Translations under genes and position numbers: made by a program
Shown here: positions 16,742-25,298 of the stretch, piece after piece
How positions within the stretch are numbered: position 1 is the stretch's first letter
Layout: the number at the start of each line of letters is the position of its first letter
The notes under the pieces: generated by a model
What the model was told of the DNA's origin: nothing
The model's database searches: none
The model's input: the letters and a program-made list of their open reading frames with translations, nothing else
From: Phycisphaerales bacterium
GTDB taxonomy: Bacteria > Planctomycetota > Phycisphaerae > Phycisphaerales > UBA1924
Length of the DNA stretch: 64,000 nt
Direction: 5' to 3'
Assembly: GCA_028279375.1 (NCBI GenBank)
Contig: JANQNW010000003.1
Span: forward strand, 53,256 to 117,255

Positions 16742-17596
16742 ATGAGCACAGCGGCCGGTCAACGAGTGCAGATGACAGATGCGCAGCTGAAAGAGCTGGC
16801 GGAGATCATCTACGAGCGCAGCGGGATTCACTTTCATCCTGAAAAGAAGTACGTGCTCGAGTCGCGTCTCGGCCGGCGTCTCGCCGAGCTGGAGATGGAG
16901 GACTACGACCAGTACATCCAGTTCCTGACGATCGGCCCGTATCGGGACGACGAGTTTCAGGAGATGTTCAACCGGATCACGATCAACGAGACGTCGTTTT
17001 TCAGGAATGAGCCGCAGCTGCAGGTGTTCGAGAACCAGATTCTCCCGCAGCTGATCGAGAGCCGAAACAGCCTGAAGCGCTTGCGCATCTGGTCGGCGGC
17101 GTGCTCGAGCGGTGAGGAGCCGTACACGCTCGCGATGATGGTGCATCGCACGCTTGGTGTGCGACTTCCCGACTGGCACATCGAGATTCTGGGCACGGAC
17201 ATCTCGCAGAAGGCGCTGGATGTCGCTCAGAGCGGCGTGTACACGTCGTATGCGATTCGATCGACGCCGCAGAACATCCTCGGGCAGTACTTCACGCAAG
17301 AGGGCGACGCGTACGAGTTGAAGGAGGACGTGCGTTCGATGGTGAACTTCGAGCGACACAATCTCAAGGACCGGCTGGCTGCGAAGCGGCACGGTTTGTG
17401 GGACGTGATCTTCTGCCGCAACGTGCTGATCTACTTCGACGACGAGATGAAGCAGAGCGTGGCGCAGATGTTCGAGGATCAGTTGACGGATGACGGGTGG
17501 CTCTTCATCGGTCATTCGGAATCGTTGCGCGGATTGTCAACGGCGTTCGAGGGCGCGTCGATTCCGCAGGGTTTCTGCTACCAGAAGGCCGTATGA
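16742..17596 (+). CDS. cheR: Chemotaxis protein methyltransferase CheR
   Basis: A 284-residue protein of normal CheR length. The N-terminal helical domain (LAEIIYERSGIHFHPEKKYV) is followed by NRITINETSFFRN, the conserved NETxFFR motif. The SAM-binding part reads RIWSAACSSGEEPYTLAM, the signature of CheR. FCRNVLIYFDDEMKQ and LFIGHSESL complete the family pattern. It methylates glutamates of chemoreceptors and opposes CheB. Its stop is followed 10 nt later by the cheA start, so the two are in one operon. Confidence 0.97.
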   Translation: MSTAAGQRVQMTDAQLKELAEIIYERSGIHFHPEKKYVLESRLGRRLAELEMEDYDQYIQFLTIGPYRDDEFQEMFNRITINETSFFRNEPQLQVFENQILPQLIESRNSLKRLRIWSAACSSGEEPYTLAMMVHRTLGVRLPDWHIEILGTDISQKALDVAQSGVYTSYAIRSTPQNILGQYFTQEGDAYELKEDVRSMVNFERHNLKDRLAAKRHGLWDVIFCRNVLIYFDDEMKQSVAQMFEDQLTDDGWLFIGHSESLRGLSTAFEGASIPQGFCYQKAV

Positions 17597-17606
17597 GGGT
17601 GAAGCG

Positions 17607-19904
17607 TTGAGTGTTGTCGATCCCGAAATTCTGCAGGACTTCCTGACCGAATCCGGTGAGCTGCTCGAGCAGTTCGACCAGGACCTTGTGCTCCTGGAGT
17701 CGACGCCCGGCGATCCGGAGTTGCTGAACAAGGTCTTTCGCGCGCTGCACACGATCAAGGGGAGCGCATCATTTCTCGGGCTCGCCGAGCTGGTGAGCGT
17801 GGCGCATGCGTCGGAGGATGTGCTGAATCTGGCCCGGCGCGGCGAGTTGACGCTCGATCGGCGGATCATGGATCTGCTGCTCGACGCGGTGGACGTGCTT
17901 CGCTGTCACTTCGATGAGCTGGAGAACGGGCGTGGTTTGACGACGCCTGATCCGGCGCTGCTGGAGGCGCTTGGCGCCCTGAGCGGCGGCGCGCCCGCGC
18001 CTGCGCAATCTGAGACGCCGGCGCCGGAGGCGGCGCTCGAGGCGGGGGGCGACGACGAGGCGTCCGCTTCTGACACCGGCGTGCGCGAACTGGAGCTTCC
18101 GGAGAACAAACTCGATCTGATTGACTTCATGGTCGCGGACATCGAGGAGACGCTGCCTTCGCTGCAGATGTTCATCGATGGCCTGCGCGACACGGAGGAT
18201 CGCGGCGCGGTCGGCGCCGAAGTCGGCGAGATCTGCGAGGCGCTTGCGCGGAGCGTGGAGTTCTTCGAGTGCGCGCAGATGGGCACACTGATCGATTGCC
18301 TGAGCATCGCAGCGGAGAACTTCGACGCGGTGGACGAGGCATGCATGGAACAGCTGGCGCCGCGCCTGCAGGGCGCGATCTCGGTGTTGACCGAGCAGGC
18401 GGAAGGGCTGTCCAAGCGAAAGGTCATTCAATATCCGATCAACGACCTGAGCGGACGCATTGCGGACCTCGTGCTGGGTCACGGGGTGGAGCCGGGCGCT
18501 GAGCTTCCTGCGGGCGCGGACGCCGAGGCGGCGCTGGCGATGGACGCGGTGCGCGGGGGCGATGCGAGTGACGCCCCGGTCGAGGAGGAGAATGGAACGC
18601 CGGCGTCTGCGCCGGAGACGAGTTCACCGACGGGCGCGGCTGCTCCGAGCGCGCCCGTTGAGCGCGCAGGTAGAGAGGCTCCGGGCGGCGCCCCCAAGGT
18701 CGAGCAGACCATTCGCATTGAGGTGAGCCGCCTCGAGACGCTTCTGAATCTGGTGGGCGAACTGGTCCTTCAGAAGAACCGCGTCGGCGCGCTGAGCCGT
18801 CGCGTGACGGATGACGACCATGTGTGCGCCGACACGCGCGAGGCGATGACGCAGGCGAGCAGCGATCTGGATCGCGTGACGGGCGACATTCAGCTTGCCG
18901 TGATGCGCGCGCGACTGCAGTCGCTGGAGCGCCTTTTCGGCAAGTACCCGCGCTTGATTCGCGACTTATCGCGGAAGACGGAGAAGAAGATCCGTCTGGA
19001 GATCGAGGGCGCGGAGACCGAGGTCGACAAGTCCGTGATCGAGGAGCTTGGCGATCCTCTGGTGCATCTCCTGAGAAATTCGGCTGACCACGGCATCGAG
19101 ACGCCGGAGGAACGTCTCGATGCCGGGAAGCCGGAAGAAGGTGTGATTCGCCTGAGCGCTGCGCAGGAGGGCGATTGTGCGCTCGTCAGAATTATTGACG
19201 ATGGTCGCGGACTTCCTCGCGAGCGCATTGTCGAGAAGGCGATCGAGCGCGGATTGACGACTGCGGACGAAGCGGCGCACCTTTCTGATCGCGAGGTGTT
19301 CCGTTTCATCTTGGCGGCCGGATTCTCAACAGCGGCGGCGGTCTCGGACTTATCCGGTCGCGGCGTCGGGATGGATGTGGTCCGGACGAATATCGAGAAG
19401 CTGAAGGGCACGATCGACGTTGACTCCGTCGAGGGTCAGGGGACGACGATTTCGATTCGAATCCCGCTTACGGTCGCGATCATGCCGGCGATGATGGTGG
19501 GCGTAGGGGATGAGCTGTATGCGATTCCGCTGACGAACATCGTTGAGATCGTTCGTCCGGGCGCCGATGAAGTCAGCACGATTCGCGGTCAGAAGGTGAT
19601 GACACTGCGCGACAGCGTGCTTCCGCTCGTGAATCTGCTTGATGTGTTCGACGCTGGCGGCGCGGGCGCGCAAAAGGCGTCGTTTGCGGTTGTCGTCGAG
19701 GTGAATGGTCAACGACTGGGCATGCTTGTGTCATGCCTCGTGGGGCAGCAGGAAGTCGTGATCAAGCCGCTGGATGAGATGCTTGCGCAATCGAAGGCGG
19801 TGAGCGGCGCGACGGTGCGTGATGACGGCGGGGTGAGCCTCGTCGTGGACATCGGCCGGCTCGTTGAGTCGGTGAGTGGATCCGAGGCGGGGACAGTCGC
19901 CTAA
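17607..19904 (+). CDS. cheA: Chemotaxis histidine kinase CheA (TTG start)
   Basis: The frame stays open upstream into cheR, but the likely start is TTG 17607 with GGTGA just before it, giving 765 residues. Domain order: Hpt P1 with phosphorylated His48 in ALHTIKGSASFLG; a long region (about 150-280) of helices with no second HTIKG; a proline/alanine/glutamate linker; dimerisation (ISRLETLLNLVGELVLQKNR); the HATPase with LLRNSADHGIETPEERL, IIDDGRGLPRERI and GRGVGMDVVRTNI; and the C-terminal CheW-like P5 domain. It phosphorylates CheY and CheB. No classic P2 domain is obvious; the helical region between P1 and the linker looks like a degenerate Hpt-like domain lacking the histidine. Confidence 0.95.
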   Translation: MSVVDPEILQDFLTESGELLEQFDQDLVLLESTPGDPELLNKVFRALHTIKGSASFLGLAELVSVAHASEDVLNLARRGELTLDRRIMDLLLDAVDVLRCHFDELENGRGLTTPDPALLEALGALSGGAPAPAQSETPAPEAALEAGGDDEASASDTGVRELELPENKLDLIDFMVADIEETLPSLQMFIDGLRDTEDRGAVGAEVGEICEALARSVEFFECAQMGTLIDCLSIAAENFDAVDEACMEQLAPRLQGAISVLTEQAEGLSKRKVIQYPINDLSGRIADLVLGHGVEPGAELPAGADAEAALAMDAVRGGDASDAPVEEENGTPASAPETSSPTGAAAPSAPVERAGREAPGGAPKVEQTIRIEVSRLETLLNLVGELVLQKNRVGALSRRVTDDDHVCADTREAMTQASSDLDRVTGDIQLAVMRARLQSLERLFGKYPRLIRDLSRKTEKKIRLEIEGAETEVDKSVIEELGDPLVHLLRNSADHGIETPEERLDAGKPEEGVIRLSAAQEGDCALVRIIDDGRGLPRERIVEKAIERGLTTADEAAHLSDREVFRFILAAGFSTAAAVSDLSGRGVGMDVVRTNIEKLKGTIDVDSVEGQGTTISIRIPLTVAIMPAMMVGVGDELYAIPLTNIVEIVRPGADEVSTIRGQKVMTLRDSVLPLVNLLDVFDAGGAGAQKASFAVVVEVNGQRLGMLVSCLVGQQEVVIKPLDEMLAQSKAVSGATVRDDGGVSLVVDIGRLVESVSGSEAGTVA

Positions 19905-19929
19905 GGGACCTGGAAGGAGTTGGTCAGCG

Positions 19930-20415
19930 ATGGAGACAGGGCATATCACACCGTTCATCCAAAGCGTGCAGAACGTCTTCGCGACGATGCTGCAGCTGGA
20001 TGTTCAGGTTGGCGAGCCGGCGCTGAAGCGAGACGGTGGGGGATCCGACGTGTCGGCGATCATCGGCATGAGCGGCGACGTCGTGGGTTCGGTGGTTCTG
20101 AGCTTCCCGACGGAGACGGCGGAGCGCGTCGCTTCGCTCTTTACGGGCGAGCAGATGACGTGCGAGGACGCGGACTTCGCGGACGCTGTCGGCGAGTTGT
20201 GCAACATGGTGTGCGGCGGCGCGAAGGCGGAGCTTGACGGCAAGCGCATCAGCATTTCGTGCCCGAGCGTCGTGGTCGGGTCGAATCACCAGGTCGCGCG
20301 TCAGAAGGACATTCCGTGCGTCACGATTCCGTGCGAGACGGATTGCGGCGTCTTCATGATCGAGGTGGGGATTCAGTCGGTGGCGGTGGATTCAACCTCC
20401 GCGGCGGCGGCGTAA
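19930..20415 (+). CDS. cheX: CheX-type chemotaxis phosphatase
   Basis: ATG 19930 has GGAG upstream (the in-frame start at 19876 would overlap cheA) and gives 161 residues. The signature is GELCNMVCGGAKAEL, containing the E-x2-N catalytic pair of the CheC/CheX/FliY phosphatases. IIGMSGDVVGSVVLSF and the C-terminal IPCETDCGVFMIEVGIQS match CheX, which has a single catalytic helix. It removes phosphate from CheY-P. Placement between cheA and cheY supports this. Confidence 0.92.
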   Translation: METGHITPFIQSVQNVFATMLQLDVQVGEPALKRDGGGSDVSAIIGMSGDVVGSVVLSFPTETAERVASLFTGEQMTCEDADFADAVGELCNMVCGGAKAELDGKRISISCPSVVVGSNHQVARQKDIPCVTIPCETDCGVFMIEVGIQSVAVDSTSAAAA

Positions 20416-20470
20416 TCAGGCGGACGACGAGACAGTTTTCTTTGTTTGAGAACCAGCTGAGATAGAAGTG

Positions 20471-20848
20471 ATGAAGATTCTCCTTGTTGATGACTCGAAG
20501 ACGATGCGGAAGATCCAGCGATCGGTGCTGACGCAGCTCGGTCATACCGAGATCGAAGAGGCGTGTGATGGTCAGGACGCGATGAGCAAGGTCGGCGCGT
20601 TCGGGCCGGACCTGCTTCTCGTGGACTGGAACATGCCGAACATGGACGGTCTGACGTTCGTCAAGAAGTACCGCGAGATGAATAAGGACACGCCGATCAT
20701 CATGGTGACGACGGAGAGCGAGCGCTCGCGCGTCGTCGAGGCGATCAAGGCGGGCGTGAACAACTATGTCGTGAAGCCCTTTACTCCGGACGTTCTGAGT
20801 CAGCGCATCGATGAGACGCTGACGAAGGCGGGCGCGAGCGCGGGTTGA
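20471..20848 (+). CDS. cheY: Chemotaxis response regulator CheY
   Basis: A 125-residue single receiver domain with start MKILLVDDSKTMRK; I take ATG 20471 rather than the GTG just upstream. Acidic pair Asp7 and Asp8, phosphoacceptor Asp52 (LVDWNMPNMDGLT), Thr in IIMVTTESE and Lys in NNYVVKPFTP are all in place. In its phosphorylated form CheY binds the flagellar switch. It lies 55 nt after cheX, which dephosphorylates it. No output domain is attached. Confidence 0.95.
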   Translation: MKILLVDDSKTMRKIQRSVLTQLGHTEIEEACDGQDAMSKVGAFGPDLLLVDWNMPNMDGLTFVKKYREMNKDTPIIMVTTESERSRVVEAIKAGVNNYVVKPFTPDVLSQRIDETLTKAGASAG

Positions 20849-20914
20849 TCGGCGCGCAGTCGGACGTCTGCGCCACGGTGTGCGCGGCGGGCGGCTGGAC
20901 AGAGGGCGCTGCTC

Positions 20915-22405
20915 ATGAGCACAGGAAGCCCCGAAGACAGCATCAAGGCGACAGTCTCTTCCGACAAGATGACTGCGACGCTGTCAATTGCGGCCGGCGC
21001 GGACCCGGCGATGATTACGAAGCAGCTCTGCCTGACGGCGCTGACCGACGCGAACGTCATGGTGACGCACGAGATCGACGGAGCCGTCGCGTCGCTCGTC
21101 GAGGCGGTCAACGCGTCGCCGGGCGAGGCGATCGAGCGCGTCGTGGCGACGGGCCTCCCGCCGGTGCATGGCGAGGACGAGCGGCTGGTCTTCGAAGAGG
21201 AGTTCGATCCGACAACGCTTGAGGAGGAGATGCACGAGCGGGAATCGGGCGGCGGGTCTGATTTCTACTCGCTCGTCTCCTATCGCCTCGCGAATGAAGG
21301 CGACCTGATCGCGAAGGTGCATCCGGCGGTCTCAGGCCAGGACGGAATGACGGTGACGGGGGACACGCTTGCGGCGAAGTCCGCCAAGCCGCTGGGACTT
21401 TCGCTTGACGACTCCGTAATGGTGAAGGGTGACGGCACCGTGGTCGCGATGGGCGACGGCGTCGTGCAGTACGTGAAGGGCAAGCTCTCAGTGCTGCCTC
21501 AGTTGACAGTCGATGAGAACGTCGACTTCAGCACCGGGAACATCGAGTTCGACGGCGACGTGCTCGTGAAGAAGTCCGTGAAGGACTGCTTCGAGGTGAC
21601 GGCGGCGCGCTCGATCACAGTGCAGGGTCTCGTAGAGGCGGCGACGCTGCGATCGGGGACGGATCTGATTCTCGCCAGCGGGATGGCGGCGCGCGAGAAG
21701 GGCGTGATCGAAGCGGAGCGCGATGTGAAGGCGCGGTATCTCGATTCGGTCGCCGGCTTCGTGGGTCGTCATTGCGAGATCGACAAGGAAGTCGTGAACT
21801 GCGAGATCAGTGTGGGCGGGCGGTTCAGCGCTGAGCGCGGAGCGATCATCGGGGGCCACATGAGACTTTGCGGCGTGAGCGACGTCGGCGCGCTGGGGAG
21901 CGAGATGAGCGCCAAGACGACGGTGACGCTCGGCCGCATCGCAGGATTCGACGTGCTGCGCGAGCAGATCGAGGAGCTCAGTCCGAACCTGGAGGCGGCG
22001 CTCGAGAAGGTGCAGAGCGAGCACGAGATGCTCGACCAGAACAAGGGCGGGCTGACTGCGGATCAGAACGAGCGGATGACGGAGCTTCAGTTCAAGGTCT
22101 CGTCGATTCAGTCTTTGCTGAAGAGGCTCGAGGCCGCCCAGGCGAAGCTGAACGACGCAGAGGATCAGTTTGCGGAGACGGACCTGACGGTGCAGTCGCG
22201 CATTCATCCCGGTGTCACGCTCCGGCTGGGCGAGTACATCGCGGAGTTCGAGACGAGTGTGAAGGGTCCGGTGCGGATTACACTCAACGCGAGCGGTCGC
22301 CCGGTGATGGTTGATCTCGTCGGCGGCGTGGAGACGGATCTTCGCGAGCGCGCCCGCGTCGTCGAGCGGGAATCGCACGGAAAGACGGGGTCGATGGCGG
22401 CCTGA
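20915..22405 (+). CDS. FapA family protein (DUF342), flagellar assembly-linked
   Basis: A 496-residue protein matching the FapA/DUF342 architecture: an N-terminal alpha/beta part; a central region with GDLIAKVHPAVSGQDGMTVT, DVLVKKSVKDCFEVTAARSI and EAATLRSGTDLILASGMAAR that makes a right-handed beta-helix of polymer-forming type; then a coiled coil (LSPNLEAALEKVQSEHEMLD) and a C-terminal beta segment with HPGVTLRLGEYI. DUF342 proteins are repeatedly found with chemotaxis and flagellar genes and have been linked to flagellar assembly and cell-surface structure. Position 66 nt after cheY supports that link. The molecular role is not established. Confidence 0.85.
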   Translation: MSTGSPEDSIKATVSSDKMTATLSIAAGADPAMITKQLCLTALTDANVMVTHEIDGAVASLVEAVNASPGEAIERVVATGLPPVHGEDERLVFEEEFDPTTLEEEMHERESGGGSDFYSLVSYRLANEGDLIAKVHPAVSGQDGMTVTGDTLAAKSAKPLGLSLDDSVMVKGDGTVVAMGDGVVQYVKGKLSVLPQLTVDENVDFSTGNIEFDGDVLVKKSVKDCFEVTAARSITVQGLVEAATLRSGTDLILASGMAAREKGVIEAERDVKARYLDSVAGFVGRHCEIDKEVVNCEISVGGRFSAERGAIIGGHMRLCGVSDVGALGSEMSAKTTVTLGRIAGFDVLREQIEELSPNLEAALEKVQSEHEMLDQNKGGLTADQNERMTELQFKVSSIQSLLKRLEAAQAKLNDAEDQFAETDLTVQSRIHPGVTLRLGEYIAEFETSVKGPVRITLNASGRPVMVDLVGGVETDLRERARVVERESHGKTGSMAA

Positions 22406-22522
22406 CGTCGAGATCGGGTCACGCGGGGAACCGGCGGGGCTCTCTGAGCGAACATGACGCTGCGGACGCCCGAATGCGGGGCTTGTGGACAAGCTCCGGT
22501 CGCAGGCGTCAGAATCACGCTC

Positions 22523-23800
22523 ATGAGCGCACGTTCATTTCAGGGAATCTGCGCAGGGCTGGCTCTGGCCGGCTGGCTGCTGGTGTCATCGTCCGGTTCT
22601 TTCCCGGCGTGGGGGGTCGCCCGCGCGCAGGGATCGGGGGCGCCGGCGGCGGCTGACTCGCGGATCGGGCGCGACGTGCTGGTGGTGCTGCTCAATGGTC
22701 AGCGGATGCGCGGCGTGCTCGTCGAGGAGACGCCGCGTTATGTGGTGGTGCGCGTGGGGAACATCAACTCACGGCTGACGCGCGATCAGATCCGGAGCCT
22801 GGTGGTGCAGCGTCCTGTGGAGGAGCGCTACCGGGAGATGCGAGCGATCATCGATGACACGGACGTCGAGCGCCTGCTTGTGCTGGTCGAATGGCTGCGA
22901 ACACACGGCCTTCTTGATGAGGCGCTGCATGAGGTGCTGCAGGCGCTTGCCGTGGAGCCTGACAACGGCAAGGCGCTGAAGCTGAAGGACCTCGTCGAGC
23001 GGCAGATCGTGCTTCGCGCAAAGGCGCGGGAGGAGAAATCGGGCGAGAGCGCGGAGCGGTCGGAGCGGGGCGCGACACGCGCGGCCCGACGGCCGAAGCT
23101 CGAGGAGTTCCCGCTGCTCGATGAGGACCAGGTGAATCTGCTGAAGGTGTATGAGATCAACCTGGGGAATCCGCCGCGTCTGCTGGTGGGTCGCGACACG
23201 ATCCAGAAGCTGGTCAATCGGAATCCGGACAGTCCGCTCGTGCCGCACACGCGTGAGGGTCGGGCAGCGTTCTACAGGAAGTCGCCGGAGGAGATCCTGG
23301 CGGTGATGTTCGACCTTCGTGAGCGTGAGTTGTATGGCGAAGTCCGGGTCATGGGGCTTCCCATTTCGCTGCGGCGCTTTCGCGATCATGTGCATTCGAC
23401 ATGGCTCGTGAACTCGTGCGCGACGACGAAGTGTCACGGGGGCACAGAGGCGGGGCGACTGCTGCTCTTCAATCGGAAGGCGACGAGCGAGGCGGCGGTG
23501 CTGACGAACTTCCTGATTCTGGAGCGATTCGAGCTTGCGGACGGGACGCCGCTGATTGACTACGAGTCGCCTGTGAAGTCGCCGTTGCTGCAGATGGCGT
23601 TGCCTCGGGAGGAGTCGATTCGGCCGCATCCTGATGTCTATGGATGGAAGCCGGCGGTTCGGAGCCGCGATCACCGTCGGTTCATGCAGGCGGTGGACTG
23701 GATCCGGACGATGCATCGGCCTCGACCGGAGCATCCTATTCAGTACGTGCCTCCGACTGCGAAGGCGGAGACGGAGACGCCATCGGGCGCGGATCGGTAG
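22523..23800 (+). CDS. Secreted protein with CX4CH motif and Sm-like N-terminal domain
   Basis: ATG 22523 gives 425 residues, with a signal peptide (hydrophobic ICAGLALAGWLLVSSSGS, then AQG). Residues about 50-90 (DVLVVLLNGQRMRGVLVEET followed by YVVVRVGNINSRLTRDQI) look like a small Sm-like or SH3-like beta barrel. A helical TPR-like segment follows (RTHGLLDEALHEVLQALAVE). Near residue 300 is NSCATTKCHGG, a CX4CH motif that could bind c-type haem, although most haem sites are CX2CH. It is followed by a planctomycete cytochrome-like region (LFNRKATSEAAVLTNFLI). Role unknown; a periplasmic redox or sensing function is possible. The gene follows fapA at 117 nt. Confidence 0.65.
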   Translation: MSARSFQGICAGLALAGWLLVSSSGSFPAWGVARAQGSGAPAAADSRIGRDVLVVLLNGQRMRGVLVEETPRYVVVRVGNINSRLTRDQIRSLVVQRPVEERYREMRAIIDDTDVERLLVLVEWLRTHGLLDEALHEVLQALAVEPDNGKALKLKDLVERQIVLRAKAREEKSGESAERSERGATRAARRPKLEEFPLLDEDQVNLLKVYEINLGNPPRLLVGRDTIQKLVNRNPDSPLVPHTREGRAAFYRKSPEEILAVMFDLRERELYGEVRVMGLPISLRRFRDHVHSTWLVNSCATTKCHGGTEAGRLLLFNRKATSEAAVLTNFLILERFELADGTPLIDYESPVKSPLLQMALPREESIRPHPDVYGWKPAVRSRDHRRFMQAVDWIRTMHRPRPEHPIQYVPPTAKAETETPSGADR

Positions 23801-23825
23801 CGGGCGGGACTTGGCTGGGGTCCGT

Positions 23826-23833
23826 GCTACACT
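23826..23833 (+). promoter_or_regulatory. Candidate extended -10 promoter
   Basis: TGCTACACT at 23825-23833 carries the TGn extension and a -10 of 4 of 6 consensus bases, about 40 nt upstream of the lipoprotein ATG at 23876. No good -35 lies at 17 nt, which fits an extended -10 promoter. Confidence 0.35.
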
Positions 23834-23875
23834 CCCGGCCCAATGAGGGCATTTGAGACAGTGAACAGGCGAGCT

Positions 23876-25240
23876 ATGGATACGAAGAGAACAGGCCGGT
23901 GCGCGGCCGGTGTCGGCGTCGCGGCGGCGGTCGCCCTGGCGCTGGTCGCCGGGTGCGATCAGGGGCAGAACTCGGCGGATGTCGCTTTGCAGAAGGCGAG
24001 CTTTGAGCTGAAGGCGCTCTCGAGCGTGCGTCCTCGCGCGACCGGTCCCGAGACGCGGACGCAGACATACGAGATGGTCGTTCGTGAGTTGCAGCCGGTC
24101 GTCTCGAGCGGTGACAACGAGCAGCAGGTGGCCGCGGCGCGGATGCTGAGCAAAGCGCAAGCGGGTCTTGCGCAGATCGAGGCGGAGCGCGCTCTTGATC
24201 TCGAGTTCCAGTCGATGGATCTTGTTCGCGAGGGCGGGAAGCTCCTGCAGGAATATCGCCGGAAGATGGTGTACGCGGCGGCGCTCGTGGATCCTGCCGC
24301 GGGATCAGGCTCGGAGATCGAGGCGCTGCAGCGTCAGCGTGATGAGAAGGACGCGGAGCGGGCGAAGCTGCGCTCGGTGCGTGACGCGACGGCGAGGGCT
24401 CTGGACGAGCGGCGCGCCGAGGCGAAGTCGCTCTTTGATCAGGCATCCGGCAAGCGGAGCGAGGCCGGTTCTATCCGGGCATCGGCTTCGAACGCGAACG
24501 CGAATGACAGGCTCGAGATCATCGGCCAGGCGATTGAAGTCGAGCGTGAGGCCGATGCGCTCGAGGTCGAGGCGGAGTTAATTCTCGCGCAGGTGGCGAG
24601 GCAGGCGCCGGATCTTGCGATGCTGGATCAGCAGCTTCGCCAGATGGACAATGAGTCGGCGTCATTCGAGCGGAATGCGGCGCTGCTGCGAGATCGCGAT
24701 CGGGCGATGCGCGAGCAGAGCGCAGCGAGCAGGGAGGCGGCGGCTGACGAGACGGCGGTGGCGATCAACGAACTGGTCACTGAGCTCGCGACCTTGCGAT
24801 CCGGCGCGCTTGTGGAGCACTACGAGAAGGCGAACTCGGGCTTCGAGCGCGCGATCTCGACGTATCGAAAGGTGATGAGCTCGTCGCGCGGCAAGGACCG
24901 GTCGGTTGCGGCGCAGGATCTGGCGGGCTTGCAGAAGAGTCGTGCTTCGGCGATGGCGACGTGGATGAGCGGCGAGCGCCGGACGATCGAACTGCTTCAG
25001 GCGCTGGTGGATGTCGAGCCTGCGCTTGCACAGCGCGGCGCCTATGCGGGCATCCTGCAGGAGCGCGCGACGGTGATGGAGCTTGCGACGACGAAGATCC
25101 GCGAGTCATTCCAGGGCGCTGGGACGGCGCTTTCGGGCGCGGGCGAAGATGAGATGGCGCTGCAGGTGGAGGCGCTGATGCGGGAGGTTCTCGGCGAGGA
25201 GGCGCCGCCTCCGGTCGATGACGGGATGGACGAAGGCTGA
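23876..25240 (+). CDS. Coiled-coil lipoprotein of unknown function
   Basis: ATG 23876 gives 454 residues. The signal peptide ends in the lipobox ALVAGC, so it is a lipoprotein. The mature protein is almost wholly helical and charged, with long coiled coils: GSEIEALQRQRDEKDAERAK through the AEAKSLFDQASGKRSEAGSI region, then LDQQLRQMDNESASFERNAA. It resembles tail-anchored or spanning envelope proteins with a stalk but has no recognised domain. A weak extended -10 lies before it. It precedes the ferredoxin-NADP reductase by 58 nt and is probably independent of it in function. Confidence 0.65.
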   Translation: MDTKRTGRCAAGVGVAAAVALALVAGCDQGQNSADVALQKASFELKALSSVRPRATGPETRTQTYEMVVRELQPVVSSGDNEQQVAAARMLSKAQAGLAQIEAERALDLEFQSMDLVREGGKLLQEYRRKMVYAAALVDPAAGSGSEIEALQRQRDEKDAERAKLRSVRDATARALDERRAEAKSLFDQASGKRSEAGSIRASASNANANDRLEIIGQAIEVEREADALEVEAELILAQVARQAPDLAMLDQQLRQMDNESASFERNAALLRDRDRAMREQSAASREAAADETAVAINELVTELATLRSGALVEHYEKANSGFERAISTYRKVMSSSRGKDRSVAAQDLAGLQKSRASAMATWMSGERRTIELLQALVDVEPALAQRGAYAGILQERATVMELATTKIRESFQGAGTALSGAGEDEMALQVEALMREVLGEEAPPPVDDGMDEG

Positions 25241-25298
25241 ACCCGAAGGGCTGAGACAGACAATCCGAGACGCGATCACGCAAGGGAAGGCTGGCGAG

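Noticed and set aside
22769..24160. 463-codon minus-strand frame opposite the CX4CH and lipoprotein genes
   Set aside because: It covers the ends of two real genes and the spacer; composition (Arg, His, Leu, Gln) is that of a shadow frame.
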